A program made the translations under genes and the position numbers. From Cohnella faecalis (GTDB lineage: Bacteria; Bacillota; Bacilli; Paenibacillales; Paenibacillaceae), in contig NZ_QXJM01000014.1 in NCBI RefSeq assembly GCF_003570905.1, positions 1-64,000 of the forward strand: a stretch of 64,000 nucleotides of DNA, in the 5' to 3' direction. The notes beneath the pieces were generated by a model, which had not been told where the DNA came from, ran no database searches, and worked only from the letters and a program-made list of their open reading frames with translations. Positions 27,463-35,067 of the stretch are shown here, piece by piece; the stretch's first letter is position 1; every line of letters starts with the position of its first letter.

Positions 27463-28379
27463 TTGCTGACAGCTCCTTCGCGAAAGCCTGGATCGGACAT
27501 TGGCTTGGATACCGTCATGGATGCGGGGGCGGGCTTCGACGCAATAGCTTTCATCGCCAGAATCGCTTCCGCGCCCGGGCACTTGCTGCCCAAATCCGTT
27601 TCCCGCTCTCCGTAGATTCCGTGAAAATCGGAGCCTCCGGTCATCACAAGACCGTATTCCTTAGCCAGGCAAGCGGCCATCGCTTCGTCGGTCGGACCGT
27701 TCAGCGGATGCCATACCTCGATGCCCCGCAGCCCGTTTTTGACCAATTCAGGCAACGCTTCGAAGCTTCGGTATTGACCGGGGTGGGCGAGCACCGGAAC
27801 GCCCCCCGCTTGAAGGATGACTCGGATGGCGTCGACTGCGGAAACGTAGGTCGTCTTGACGTAGGCGATGCCGGGCTGCTCACCGTTCTCCCCGCGGGAG
27901 AACAATTGTTTGTATAAGTCTCCATAGATCGCCGTCGCATATCCTTTATCGATAAGGGCATGCATAATATGTTGTTTGTAGATTCCCGTCCCGCCTTCCG
28001 CGTAGGTCAGGACGTCCTCCAACGAGATGTCGTAACCGGCTTCGATCAGGTTGGCGATCGACGATAAACAGCCTTGATGGCGCTGCTCCAGCAGAGGCGC
28101 GCATAGAGCCTCGATAGCCGGGCTTGCCGGATCGATATAATACCCGAGAATATGGACTCTGCGGTTTCTCGCAAAATCGTAAGCCGAGATTTCGATGCCG
28201 GGAATGATCTCGACTCCTCTTGCAAGTCCTTTGACGCGCATCTCTTCCAAGTCGCGAGTCGTATCATGATTGGTGATCGCCAAGCAAGAGATGCCCTTAT
28301 CGATCGCCGACGCCAGTATTTCGTCAAAAGTAAACGACCCGTCCGACAGCCTCGTATGGCAATGCAGTTCCGTTTTCAT
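27459..28379 (-). CDS. PHP-domain cyclic phosphodiesterase (PhnPP-like)
   Basis: This 306-aa PHP protein has the metal-binding set [44 protein letters not shown] and GGSDFHG. In actinobacterial C-P lyase loci a PHP enzyme of this type hydrolyses 5-phosphoribosyl-1,2-cyclic phosphate. The operon has no phnP or phnN, so this protein most likely does the final step. It is the first gene of the operon, with AAGGGATG upstream of ATG 28379 and PhoP-like repeats further upstream. Confidence 0.85.
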   Translation of the reverse strand: MKTELHCHTRLSDGSFTFDEILASAIDKGISCLAITNHDTTRDLEEMRVKGLARGVEIIPGIEISAYDFARNRRVHILGYYIDPASPAIEALCAPLLEQRHQGCLSSIANLIEAGYDISLEDVLTYAEGGTGIYKQHIMHALIDKGYATAIYGDLYKQLFSRGENGEQPGIAYVKTTYVSAVDAIRVILQAGGVPVLAHPGQYRSFEALPELVKNGLRGIEVWHPLNGPTDEAMAACLAKEYGLVMTGGSDFHGIYGERETDLGSKCPGAEAILAMKAIASKPAPASMTVSKPMSDPGFREGAVSK

Positions 28380-28421
28380 TCGGCATCATCCCTTCGTCTT
28401 TCGGCCTGTGAAGCAAGCCTA

Positions 28422-28435
28422 ACTTGGTGCCAAGT
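28422..28435. promoter_or_regulatory. Palindrome, candidate PhnF operator
   Basis: ACTTGG-TG-CCAAGT has 6-bp perfect arms. It lies between the PhoP-like repeats and the first start codon of the phosphonate operon, where a repressor would block transcription. Assignment to PhnF is inference. Confidence 0.45.
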
Positions 28436-28452
28436 CCGACGGGTCATCCCAA

Positions 28453-28480
28453 TGTAAGTACCGTGTAAAAATACCGTTAA
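28453..28480 (-). promoter_or_regulatory. PhoP-type direct repeats (Pho box) of the phosphonate operon
   Basis: Read on the minus strand, TTAACG, TTTACA and CTTACA occur at exact 11-bp spacing (5-bp gaps), at 28475-28480, 28464-28469 and 28453-28458. This is the layout of Bacillus PhoP boxes (TTAACA-like hexamers, 11-bp period). It lies about 75-100 bases upstream of the first gene and predicts induction by phosphate starvation. Confidence 0.6.
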
Positions 28481-28504
28481 ACCTCGGAATTATGGGTAAA
28501 ATAG

Positions 28505-28525
28505 AAAAAACCGCGATATTCGCGG
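28505..28525 (-). terminator. Terminator downstream of map
   Basis: CCGCGA-ATA-TCGCGG on the minus strand is followed by six T's. It ends the tetR-map unit before the phosphonate promoter. Confidence 0.65.
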
Positions 28526-28645
28526 CTTGTTAGATTACGTCTTCAATTTGGCAGACAATCGCTCGGTGGTTTCGAGCCCATCCAGGCACCCCGACTCATA
28601 TTCCGTGCTTATAATAGGTAAGAATCGAAGTTGTCGTCTCTATCC

Positions 28646-29392
28646 TTAATGGGCAGTTAAAATCAGCGGCCCGTCCGGCGTGACTGCGATCGTATGCTCA
28701 TATTGAGCCGACAACTTGCCGTCGGCCGATCTCGCCGTCCATTGATCATCGTCAATCGTGATACGGAACGTACCTTCGTTGATCATCGGTTCAATCGTAA
28801 ACACCATGCCTTCCTTTAACCGAATGCCTTTGCCGGCTGCGCCGATATGCTCGTAGTTTGGCTCCTCGTGCAGGCTTCGCCCGATCCCGTGTGCCAGCAG
28901 ATCGCGTACGACCGAAAACCCGTTCGCTTCCGCATGCTGTTGAATCGCCGACGTTATGTCGCCGAGCCGGCCCCCGGGGAGCGCCCGAGCGATGCCCAGA
29001 TCCAAGCATTCTTTTGTCACTTTCATTAATTTTTGCGCCTCCGGCCGGATATTGCCCACCGCATAGCACCAGCACGAATCGCCGAGCCATCCGCCGTATT
29101 CCGCGACGATGTCGAGCTTCAGCAAGTCACCGTCCATAAGCACCCTGTTCGAAGGAATGCCGTGGGCCACCACATCGTTGACCGAAGTGCAGGTTTCGGC
29201 GGGGAAACCGTTGTACCCTTTCGTAAACTGCTTGCCGCCCAGCTTGATGATGTGTCTGGCAACAAAGTCGTTGATTTCCCGGGTGGTGATTCCAGGCTCG
29301 ATCAATTTGGCCACCTCGCGGTAGCAGTCCGCAACGATTTGGCTCGCCGGCTTCATCTCTTCGATTTCTCTAGGTGATTTTAAAATGATCAT
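28646..29392 (-). CDS. map: Type I methionine aminopeptidase
   Basis: This 248-aa enzyme removes the initiator Met. The five metal ligands are visible: D in LKLDIVAEYGGWLGDSCW (two Asp), H in LLAHGIGRSLHEEPN, E in FTIEPMINEG and E in SAQYEHTIAV. ETCTSVNDVVAHGIP contains the substrate-site His. It follows the TetR gene by 27 bases. Being far from ribosomal genes, it is probably a second, accessory copy. Confidence 0.93.
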   Translation of the reverse strand: MIILKSPREIEEMKPASQIVADCYREVAKLIEPGITTREINDFVARHIIKLGGKQFTKGYNGFPAETCTSVNDVVAHGIPSNRVLMDGDLLKLDIVAEYGGWLGDSCWCYAVGNIRPEAQKLMKVTKECLDLGIARALPGGRLGDITSAIQQHAEANGFSVVRDLLAHGIGRSLHEEPNYEHIGAAGKGIRLKEGMVFTIEPMINEGTFRITIDDDQWTARSADGKLSAQYEHTIAVTPDGPLILTAH

Positions 29393-29419
29393 CTTTTGTT
29401 TATTCGCTCCCTAGCCATT

Positions 29420-30142
29420 CTATAATTTTAAAAGCAGGGCGATATCCCTGGCCTCCTCGTGCAGCTTTCCGCGGCGAAGCGAAACCGAGGCGCAGCCGAC
29501 CAAGGCGGCCAGCAGCATTTCCGCGCGCTGCAGCCGATCCGGCGGCTCCGCCGCGTTTCCGCCGGAAGCGTCAGCCTCGTCCGCCGCACGCCCGGTTTCC
29601 AGTAGCGCGACAAAAGGCGCGAGCACCTCCCGGCGAAAGGCAGTCGAGAGCGGGGTCGAGCGCGCTTCAGGCAACGAGGCGAAGCCCTCGCCGGCCAGCT
29701 TATGCAGCAGGTACAAGGCGTGGTCCTCCGCCCAAAGCTGCAGCAGCCGGACGCCGGCGGCGGCGACGGGACCAAGCTCTGCGGCAGCGGCCGTTTCGCG
29801 GCTTCCGATTCGAGAATCCGCGGCAGCGGAGTTCCCGGTGTCCGCCGCAGCAGCCCAGCCGAAATGCCCGCCCGCCGTCGCCTCCTCCGAAGCTGAAGCG
29901 CGCGGAACCTCCAGCCATTCCCCGGCCCGCTCCAACGCGTCCCAAAGCAGTTCGTAAAGCAAATCGCCCTTATTGCTGTAATAATGATATACCGTGCCAT
30001 AGCCGAGTCCCGCCTGCGCGGCCACATCGCGGATTTCCAGTAAAGGTCCTTTATTCAAAAACACATCGGCAGCGGCTTTACGAATTTGCGCCAGACGCAG
30101 CAGCCGGATCTCTTCGTTTTGTTCCTTCGTGCGTGGAGTCAT
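29420..30142 (-). CDS. TetR/AcrR-family transcriptional regulator
   Basis: This 240-aa protein has an N-terminal TetR helix-turn-helix, EIRDVAAQAGLGYGTVYHYY followed by SNKGDLLYELL. The ligand domain is unusually rich in Ala and Glu (residues ~85-135, for example SEEATAGGHFGWAAAA), a low-complexity insert. AGAGGTG precedes the ATG. It may control itself and map; the dyad at 30167-30186 is a candidate operator. Confidence 0.85.
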   Translation of the reverse strand: MTPRTKEQNEEIRLLRLAQIRKAAADVFLNKGPLLEIRDVAAQAGLGYGTVYHYYSNKGDLLYELLWDALERAGEWLEVPRASASEEATAGGHFGWAAAADTGNSAAADSRIGSRETAAAAELGPVAAAGVRLLQLWAEDHALYLLHKLAGEGFASLPEARSTPLSTAFRREVLAPFVALLETGRAADEADASGGNAAEPPDRLQRAEMLLAALVGCASVSLRRGKLHEEARDIALLLKL

Positions 30143-30166
30143 CTCGTCCGTACACCTCTTTTGTTA

Positions 30167-30186
30167 TTGACCTACTATCATGTCAA
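30167..30186. promoter_or_regulatory. Dyad upstream of the TetR gene, candidate operator
   Basis: TTGAC-N10-GTCAA lies 25-44 bases before the TetR start. On the minus strand it includes TTGACA. Spacing to a -10 is not clear, so this is only a candidate. Confidence 0.35.
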
Positions 30187-30245
30187 TATAAAACATCAGC
30201 TTGCGAATAACAAGAGATTAGTTACTATTCAAGGCGGTTTATGCC

Positions 30246-30285
30246 AAAAAAAAGTCTTCCTCCGGTTTCACGACCGGAGGAAGAC
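30246..30285 (-). terminator. Strong terminator of the peptide locus
   Basis: GTCTTCCTCCGG (30254-30265) and CCGGAGGAAGAC (30274-30285) form a perfect 12-bp stem. On the minus strand it is followed by eight T's. Confidence 0.8.
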
Positions 30286-30451
30286 GTCTTTCATTCGTGC
30301 TGCCGTCGATTAGATTACTTGGCCGTAAAGGTAACCGGCGATGGCGTAACCGCCCAAGCGCCTGTGGAAGCGAATCGACACGTCTTTTCACCCTTTCCGT
30401 CGGGATCGTTAATCCAAAGCCGCGGCCGTCGTTCGTCTGCCAGAAAGCTTT
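30286..30451 (-). other. Possible C-terminal coding remnant
   Basis: One minus-strand frame is open without a start from about 30495 and reads SFLADERRPRLWINDPDGKG, then CRFASTGAWAVTPSPVTF and TAK before its stop at about 30318, just ahead of the terminator. It may be the tail of a lost gene. No family is recognised. Confidence 0.25.
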
Positions 30452-30931
30452 CTATTGTCGAGTTGGAAAACGGGTATCTATATCAATACCCAGGAGATGC
30501 GAAGTTTCCAGAGAGATGATCCGTTTATCAGGAACAACCTCTCCCGCGACATGCTGAAGCCGGACAACCAATGAATACCGATCAAGCCATTCGCCGTTCG
30601 CATACAAATCGATTTGAATCGGCCCGGTCAAGCATATCGTCGCGGCGATTGTCGTGCTAATATCTACTCCCGGAGGCTGGTCTTCGGAACGATGATTGCG
30701 CGTTGCAAACGACTCCAGCATACCGATTGTTTCCTCCTCTTCGTCGCGAATCGTAATCACGATGTCGATCGTTTCGTGTGCCGGAATTTCGCTCAGCTTT
30801 GCAAAAATGTGCAGCGTTTCCACGTAAGGCAACACGGACGCATGCATGGCATTGATCACTTTTCCTAATCGATGGCTTTTTTCGGCTCGGTCGAATTGAA
30901 TATCATCGCACACCAGCAGTTGACCCTTCAT
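30452..30931 (-). CDS. DUF6941-like protein
   Basis: This 159-aa protein starts at ATG 30931 (MKGQLLVCDDIQFDRAEK) with GAGGGG upstream. It shows ASVLPYVETLHIFAKLSE and TIDIVITIRDEEEE, then IQIDLYANGEWLDRYSLVV, the beta-sandwich layout of DUF6941 proteins ('LLCDDv.f', 'Lp...l.if'). The function is unknown. It overlaps the preceding thioredoxin-fold gene by 29 bases and ends the peptide operon. An accessory role in maturation or immunity is possible but is not shown by the sequence. Confidence 0.6.
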   Translation of the reverse strand: MKGQLLVCDDIQFDRAEKSHRLGKVINAMHASVLPYVETLHIFAKLSEIPAHETIDIVITIRDEEEETIGMLESFATRNHRSEDQPPGVDISTTIAATICLTGPIQIDLYANGEWLDRYSLVVRLQHVAGEVVPDKRIISLETSHLLGIDIDTRFPTRQ

Positions 30932-31394
30932 CACTCATCCCCTCTTCCGTCCATTTGAGCGATTGGTATCGGAAATCGTTCCCGATCGTTATGGCTTGAG
31001 GAAAATGCGTCACCCGGAACAATTGGGCCAGCTTGCCTTTCTCGTCAACCCAGATCGTCTGATCTTGCAGCTTTTTTTGGAGCGCATTCGCTTTCCATTG
31101 CGGGCCGATCAGAACAATCAACATACGATGCCCCTTGCATGCTTGCCTCGCCTTTTGAATGTGAATATCGTTATGCGGATGCTTATGATCGATAAAAAGC
31201 CAAATGTCGCTGCTCCCGAACAGTACGACAGGGCTTTTCGAAATCGTGTCATTCGCCATGAATGCCGTCCACTGTATTTGCAGCTCCCTCTTTAAGCGGT
31301 TCATCTCCTTCAATACAAAAAGCAGTATGGAACACATAGCTACAAGCAGCAGCCACAGCACGACATACGACGCTTGCTGCCCTATATTTTCCAT
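30903..31394 (-). CDS. Membrane-anchored thioredoxin-fold protein without catalytic cysteines
   Basis: This 163-aa protein starts at ATG 31394 (MENIGQQASYVVLWLLL) behind GGGGGAG. TM anchor VVLWLLLVAMCSILLFVL is followed by KSPVVLFGSSDIWLFIDH and GHRMLIVLIGPQWKANALQK, then HFPQAITIGNDF with a cis-Pro-like loop. This is MauD/TlpA-like, but the CxxC position reads SSDI, so it cannot be a classical thiol oxidoreductase. It overlaps mauE by 13 bases and may be a scaffold or chaperone for the cysteine-rich peptide. Confidence 0.65.
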   Translation of the reverse strand: MENIGQQASYVVLWLLLVAMCSILLFVLKEMNRLKRELQIQWTAFMANDTISKSPVVLFGSSDIWLFIDHKHPHNDIHIQKARQACKGHRMLIVLIGPQWKANALQKKLQDQTIWVDEKGKLAQLFRVTHFPQAITIGNDFRYQSLKWTEEGMSDEGSTAGVR

Positions 31395-31963
31395 GACTCC
31401 CCCCGCCCCCGGTTTAGCCGATAAATGCCAATGGCTTCCCTGACCGAGACATGCATCAAAACGCCGCACAGTATGCTCAAGCCGAAAATTACATTAGGCA
31501 GCGTGACAGGAACGTCGAAATTCGAATAGCAGCACCCTACGGATGCCGTCAAAATCAATGTGACATTTCGAATAAAAGCGAGCCCCCACCTTGTCGGACG
31601 ATTTCGACTTCCGAAGCAGGAGCAGTCTATGTGCAGTTGCCGGCGCCATGCTTTTGCCGCCAGCCACGTAAAGCTCCCTAGCATGAGCCATGCCGCCGCT
31701 AGCAATACGGTTTCTCCCGGAACGATCAGCAAGCCCAAGCCGATCAAGCCTTCGGAGACAACGACGGCATTCGCCGCCCCATGCGCCTTGTCTGCTCCGA
31801 CGATTCGAAAATCCGTAACCGCACGCCGAAAGCTTGCCAAATCCATCATTTTGCTTATCGCGGACAGAGCGAACACAAATTCGAACACGTATGACGATAG
31901 CTTAGCCGGGTGAAGCCACTCATTCCCGGCTATGCCGGACAAGAAGCCCAAAGTCGTTGGCAT
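31382..31963 (-). CDS. MauE/DoxX-family redox-associated membrane protein
   Basis: This 193-aa protein starts at ATG 31963 with AAAGGAG nine bases upstream. It has four to five TM helices and the MauE hallmarks FVFALSAISKMMDLASFRRA, GLIGLGLLIVPGETVLLAAA and a conserved CSCFG (with HIDCSCFGSRN). MauE-type proteins pass oxidising equivalents to periplasmic or extracellular thiol proteins. It overlaps the upstream thioredoxin-like gene by 44 bases. With the CxxC proteins it likely forms disulfides in the eight-Cys peptide. Confidence 0.8.
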   Translation of the reverse strand: MPTTLGFLSGIAGNEWLHPAKLSSYVFEFVFALSAISKMMDLASFRRAVTDFRIVGADKAHGAANAVVVSEGLIGLGLLIVPGETVLLAAAWLMLGSFTWLAAKAWRRQLHIDCSCFGSRNRPTRWGLAFIRNVTLILTASVGCCYSNFDVPVTLPNVIFGLSILCGVLMHVSVREAIGIYRLNRGRGESWKI

Positions 31964-32384
31964 TGTAAAGAACTCCTTTGCTGGATACGATTCCTTGCTC
32001 ATTCGCGACAATGGCAAAGGGCAAATATTCCACCTGGAACAATGCCTTCATCTCCGACGAGTTCATGCTAACAACGGGAAACGTCCATCCGAAAAAATCG
32101 ACCATCGCCTCATGATCCTCCCTCTCCCCCGCAGAGAACAACAAAATGCGGAATTGCCGTTGCTCCTCGATTTCGGAGAGATAGGGCAGTAAGTCGACGC
32201 AATGGATGCAGGTGACGGATACGAAAAACAAAGCGCTTTTCGCCCCCCTAATGTACTCCTGTACGCAAAACTTGCGGAAGCCCGAATCGATGACGTCCAA
32301 GGCCGGTACTTCATCATGAAGGGGAAGCCCCGTATCCGCCGTTTTTTTAACCGTTTTGATCGATTGCGAGTCTGCATGCCTCAT
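31920..32384 (-). CDS. Thioredoxin-fold protein with CIHC motif
   Basis: This 154-aa protein starts at ATG 32384, overlapping the stop of the ABC transporter gene as ATGA. KSALFFVSVTCIHCVDLLPY contains a CxxC active site (CIHC) at ~55. A cis-Pro loop is seen in EYLPFAIVANEQG. No signal peptide is obvious. It resembles TlpA/MauD-type thiol-disulfide proteins and should act on the peptide or recycle the MauE protein. Confidence 0.75.
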   Translation of the reverse strand: MRHADSQSIKTVKKTADTGLPLHDEVPALDVIDSGFRKFCVQEYIRGAKSALFFVSVTCIHCVDLLPYLSEIEEQRQFRILLFSAGEREDHEAMVDFFGWTFPVVSMNSSEMKALFQVEYLPFAIVANEQGIVSSKGVLYNANDFGLLVRHSRE

Positions 32385-34174
32385 CCCGTCATCCCCTCCT
32401 TCGATTTGCCGACGTACCACTCGGCTTGCTTCTCCCACATTTCAAAATAAGCCCCTCTCTGCTTTAACAACAGCTCATGCGTTCCGGATTCGATAATTTG
32501 ACCGTTGCGCATCAACAAAATGTGGTCGACCTTGCTTGCAATGCCAACGCGATGCGAAATGACGATTAACGTCTTGCGCTCGGCTAAATTCAGCATTTCC
32601 TGAAGCAGCTCGAGCTCGCTGTTCGGGTCCAGCGCGGAGGTCGGTTCATCAAAAATGACGAGATCGGCATTTTTCATCCACGTTCGGGCCAGCACGAGCC
32701 TTTGCCACTCTCCTCCCGAAAGGTTGATCGAATCGTCGCTAAGCCACCCTAACCGGGTATCGATGCCTTTGGCCATGCGGAGCACGTTCGGGAGCCCGAC
32801 TTTGCCGAGCATGCTCTTGATCCTGTCCTCGCGGCACAACTCTTCGGCAACGCCCAGACTTACGTTCTCTTTTACCGAAAGCATGTATTGCTTAAAATCC
32901 TGAAAGAGGACGCTTGTGTTTTTCCACAGCTCGTCCATGTTCAATTGCTCCTGCTTGATCCCGTCGTAGTAGACGGTTTCGTTCGGAGGCCGATACAAAC
33001 CGATCAGCAGCTTGATCAAGGTCGATTTCCCCGCCGCATTGTCGCCGAGAATCGCCCATTTTTCGCCTTGCCGAATCGTAAAGCTTATATTATTCAACGC
33101 AGGCTTGTTCGAATTTGGATACGTGAACGATAGATTTTTGACTTCGATTTGCCGGAAGGAAGGGAAAGGGGCAATGGAACGAGACGTATTCGCAGGCAAA
33201 TGATGCTCGTCAGATGAGGTAGAAACGCCGGAAACGTATTTCAGGTCTTCATAAATATGCACGAACTGTTGAAAAATCGTTACGATACTTCCTTCTACAA
33301 GACCAATGGCCATCGTGATCGCCACATAGTCTCCCAACGTCAATGATGACGCGAACACCTGCGTTCCGACGATGCCCATGACCGCCGTCGTGCCAAGCGT
33401 TGACACGGTTCCCGAAAAATATCTGGCGCGAATCGAAAGCGAATCCATCTGTCCTTGAAAGCCGGACGCTTCATTCGCTTTTGCGAGCCATTTGGCTTTC
33501 ATAAATGGAAAAACGCCCATCACCGTAAGCTCTTTTTGATGCGGGCCTCCGGTCAGAAGGTTGTAAAAATAGCCTGTCTCGACGATGTTTTTTTGCGAAA
33601 GCGAAGTCAGCTTTAGACGTTTCGGAACGATTTTGTAATCGATCGCTATTCTCGCTATCGCGATGGACAATACGAATAGCGGAACGAGCCAATGCGTTGC
33701 CAGAAGAAACACATTGTTCAATAGCAGAATGACGACGTTCTGGACGATGGCGTTTAATCGCTGATACACGCCTGCCCGTTTGCCGCTTGCGAGCTCCCAC
33801 TCGGAAGATCGCTGCATAAACGCGGGATGCTCCTTCGCGAGCAGGTCAAGCTTCGAAAGGGAATCCACGAAATCCGATTTGACATCCAATTGAACAACGC
33901 GATCCATTGTGCGATCCAGATGATCTTTCCACGAATACATACAATCCGCAACGATTCTGAAAAGCATCAGGCTGACTAGCAGCATATAAAAGGCTTGCGC
34001 ATGCCCGCTTGTCAGACTGTCAATGACCGCCTTCGACAGCCGGACGGTAACGAGCGTCTGAACGGATAAACAAATTCCTAGTATAAATCCCGCAATAACG
34101 TAGCCCTTTCTTTTGTTCCAGACTAGCAAGAAGGATTCCTGGCAAAAAGAAAAGTAGCGCCGAAGCGAATTCAT
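32381..34174 (-). CDS. ABC exporter (fused membrane and ATPase domains)
   Basis: This 597-aa half-transporter has six TM helices (VIAGFILGICLSVQTLVTV first), then an ATPase with Walker A GDNAAGKSTLIKLLIGL (~380), Q-loop VLFQDFKQY, signature LSGGEWQRLVLARTW and Walker B LVIFDEPTSALD. There is no N-terminal C39 peptidase, so any leader would have to be cut by another enzyme. Its ATG overlaps the stop of the upstream CSAC gene. The likely cargo is the cysteine-rich peptide. Confidence 0.85.
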   Translation of the reverse strand: MNSLRRYFSFCQESFLLVWNKRKGYVIAGFILGICLSVQTLVTVRLSKAVIDSLTSGHAQAFYMLLVSLMLFRIVADCMYSWKDHLDRTMDRVVQLDVKSDFVDSLSKLDLLAKEHPAFMQRSSEWELASGKRAGVYQRLNAIVQNVVILLLNNVFLLATHWLVPLFVLSIAIARIAIDYKIVPKRLKLTSLSQKNIVETGYFYNLLTGGPHQKELTVMGVFPFMKAKWLAKANEASGFQGQMDSLSIRARYFSGTVSTLGTTAVMGIVGTQVFASSLTLGDYVAITMAIGLVEGSIVTIFQQFVHIYEDLKYVSGVSTSSDEHHLPANTSRSIAPFPSFRQIEVKNLSFTYPNSNKPALNNISFTIRQGEKWAILGDNAAGKSTLIKLLIGLYRPPNETVYYDGIKQEQLNMDELWKNTSVLFQDFKQYMLSVKENVSLGVAEELCREDRIKSMLGKVGLPNVLRMAKGIDTRLGWLSDDSINLSGGEWQRLVLARTWMKNADLVIFDEPTSALDPNSELELLQEMLNLAERKTLIVISHRVGIASKVDHILLMRNGQIIESGTHELLLKQRGAYFEMWEKQAEWYVGKSKEGMTG

Positions 34175-34665
34175 ATCGGTACAGACTTCTTGCTAACACG
34201 GATGAAGGGGTACGCAATCTGCTCCAGATCGTCCAAGTCGCGGTAGATGCCGCAGCTCACAATTTGCAATTGGCTGTTAATCGCAAACGCCGCCGGGGCA
34301 AGACTCGACAAAATCGGGGCAATGTCTCCCAAATGACATACTTCGATCGGCATACCCAAGGAACGGAGCTCCTTCATCCGTTCAAGCGTCTCATCGCCGT
34401 TATGTAAAAACAGGCGATAGTTGAAGAAAGGATAACGTTCCGCAAAGGCAATGACAGGCTCCAGCTTGCAAGCCGAGCACCCGAAGTCCGTTGTGAACAT
34501 TACGGTTCCGTACGTTGATTGCCGCAGATCCGAAAAGTCGAGCGTTTGATCGGCGTTATCCCCTAGCGGATAGTGGTCTGGAAGATAAGATCCGATTCGC
34601 TTATAAATCGCTTGAATGCCGCCCTTGTAAAATTGGCGATGATCGTTCGCAGCGTCCGAATTCAT
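34171..34665 (-). CDS. Thioredoxin-fold protein with CSAC motif
   Basis: This 164-aa protein starts at ATG 34665 (MNSDAANDHRQF) behind GGGGAG; the open frame upstream lacks support. GTVMFTTDFGCSACKLEPVI holds the CxxC site (CSAC), and PAAFAINSQLQIVSCGIY the cis-Pro region. It lies directly after the hairpin that follows the peptide gene and couples to the exporter gene. A thiol oxidase or isomerase role for the peptide is likely. Confidence 0.7.
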   Translation of the reverse strand: MNSDAANDHRQFYKGGIQAIYKRIGSYLPDHYPLGDNADQTLDFSDLRQSTYGTVMFTTDFGCSACKLEPVIAFAERYPFFNYRLFLHNGDETLERMKELRSLGMPIEVCHLGDIAPILSSLAPAAFAINSQLQIVSCGIYRDLDDLEQIAYPFIRVSKKSVPI

Positions 34666-34711
34666 CACGGTGCACTCCCCTTTCGACATAGGGTCGTAAC
34701 GAAAGTACGTG

Positions 34712-34757
34712 CGAGCAACAGAAAAAACCGGATGGCGCCGGTTTTTTCTGTTGCTCG
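34712..34757. terminator. Perfect 20-bp inverted repeat, attenuator after the peptide gene
   Basis: Arms 34712-34731 and 34738-34757 are exact complements around a 6-base loop. The inner GC stem is flanked by A6/T6, so it works as a terminator in both directions. It begins four bases past the peptide stop. It would allow high peptide mRNA with partial read-through into the maturation genes. Confidence 0.8.
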
Positions 34758-34760
34758 TTA

Positions 34761-34973
34761 TTATGCGCAGCAGCCGCCTTGACTGTACTCTCCGCATGAA
34801 ACCGTGTAGGTTCCCGTCGTATAGATGCAAGTACGCTTCTTCTCGTCATAGCTGTAATAGTACTGAGGCAAAAAACAACTTCTGGAGTGGTCGCACGCAT
34901 ACGTTACCCATGAGTCGCTGGAACTCACGTAACTCCCCCCGTTGTAAGACGAATTGCAGGATGGACAGGCCAT
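34761..34973 (-). CDS. Cysteine-rich 70-aa peptide, candidate secreted/bacteriocin-like product
   Basis: Start ATG 34973 follows GAGGTG by six bases; an in-frame GTG three codons upstream overlaps the ribosome binding site. The 70-aa product begins MACPSCNSSYNGGSYV, is rich in Ser, Tyr and Thr, and has eight Cys: C3, C6, C28 and C34 (ACDHSRSC), C50 (RTC), C61 (VSC) and the terminal CC in GGCCA. No signal peptide or TM segment is visible. The neighbours (three thioredoxin-fold proteins, MauE, ABC exporter) suggest an exported peptide with four disulfides or other Cys cross-links. CPSC also recalls a zinc ribbon, but a matching second CxxC is absent. No known family was recognised. Confidence 0.65.
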   Translation of the reverse strand: MACPSCNSSYNGGSYVSSSDSWVTYACDHSRSCFLPQYYYSYDEKKRTCIYTTGTYTVSCGEYSQGGCCA

Positions 34974-34975
34974 TT

Positions 34976-34998
34976 CTATCACCTCGCTTCCGTGATAG
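34976..34998 (-). promoter_or_regulatory. Hairpin overlapping the peptide ribosome binding site
   Basis: CTATCAC (34992-34998 on the minus strand) pairs with GTGATAG, whose GTG is part of the GAGGTGA ribosome binding site. A 7-bp stem around a 9-base loop could limit translation of the peptide. Confidence 0.45.
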
Positions 34999-35067
34999 GA
35001 TCAACTTAATAGTATTTGATTTTCCGAGATTCGTATGTCACCCTTATGGGTTACATTTCCGTCATTT

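Noticed and set aside
26593..27615. 340-aa plus-strand gene
   Set aside because: It lies antisense to phnF, the hexapeptide transferase and the PHP gene, all of which have clear motifs.
34761..34973. Zinc-ribbon protein
   Set aside because: Only one CPxC pair is present; the remaining Cys spacing does not form the second half of a ribbon, and the neighbours are redox and export genes.
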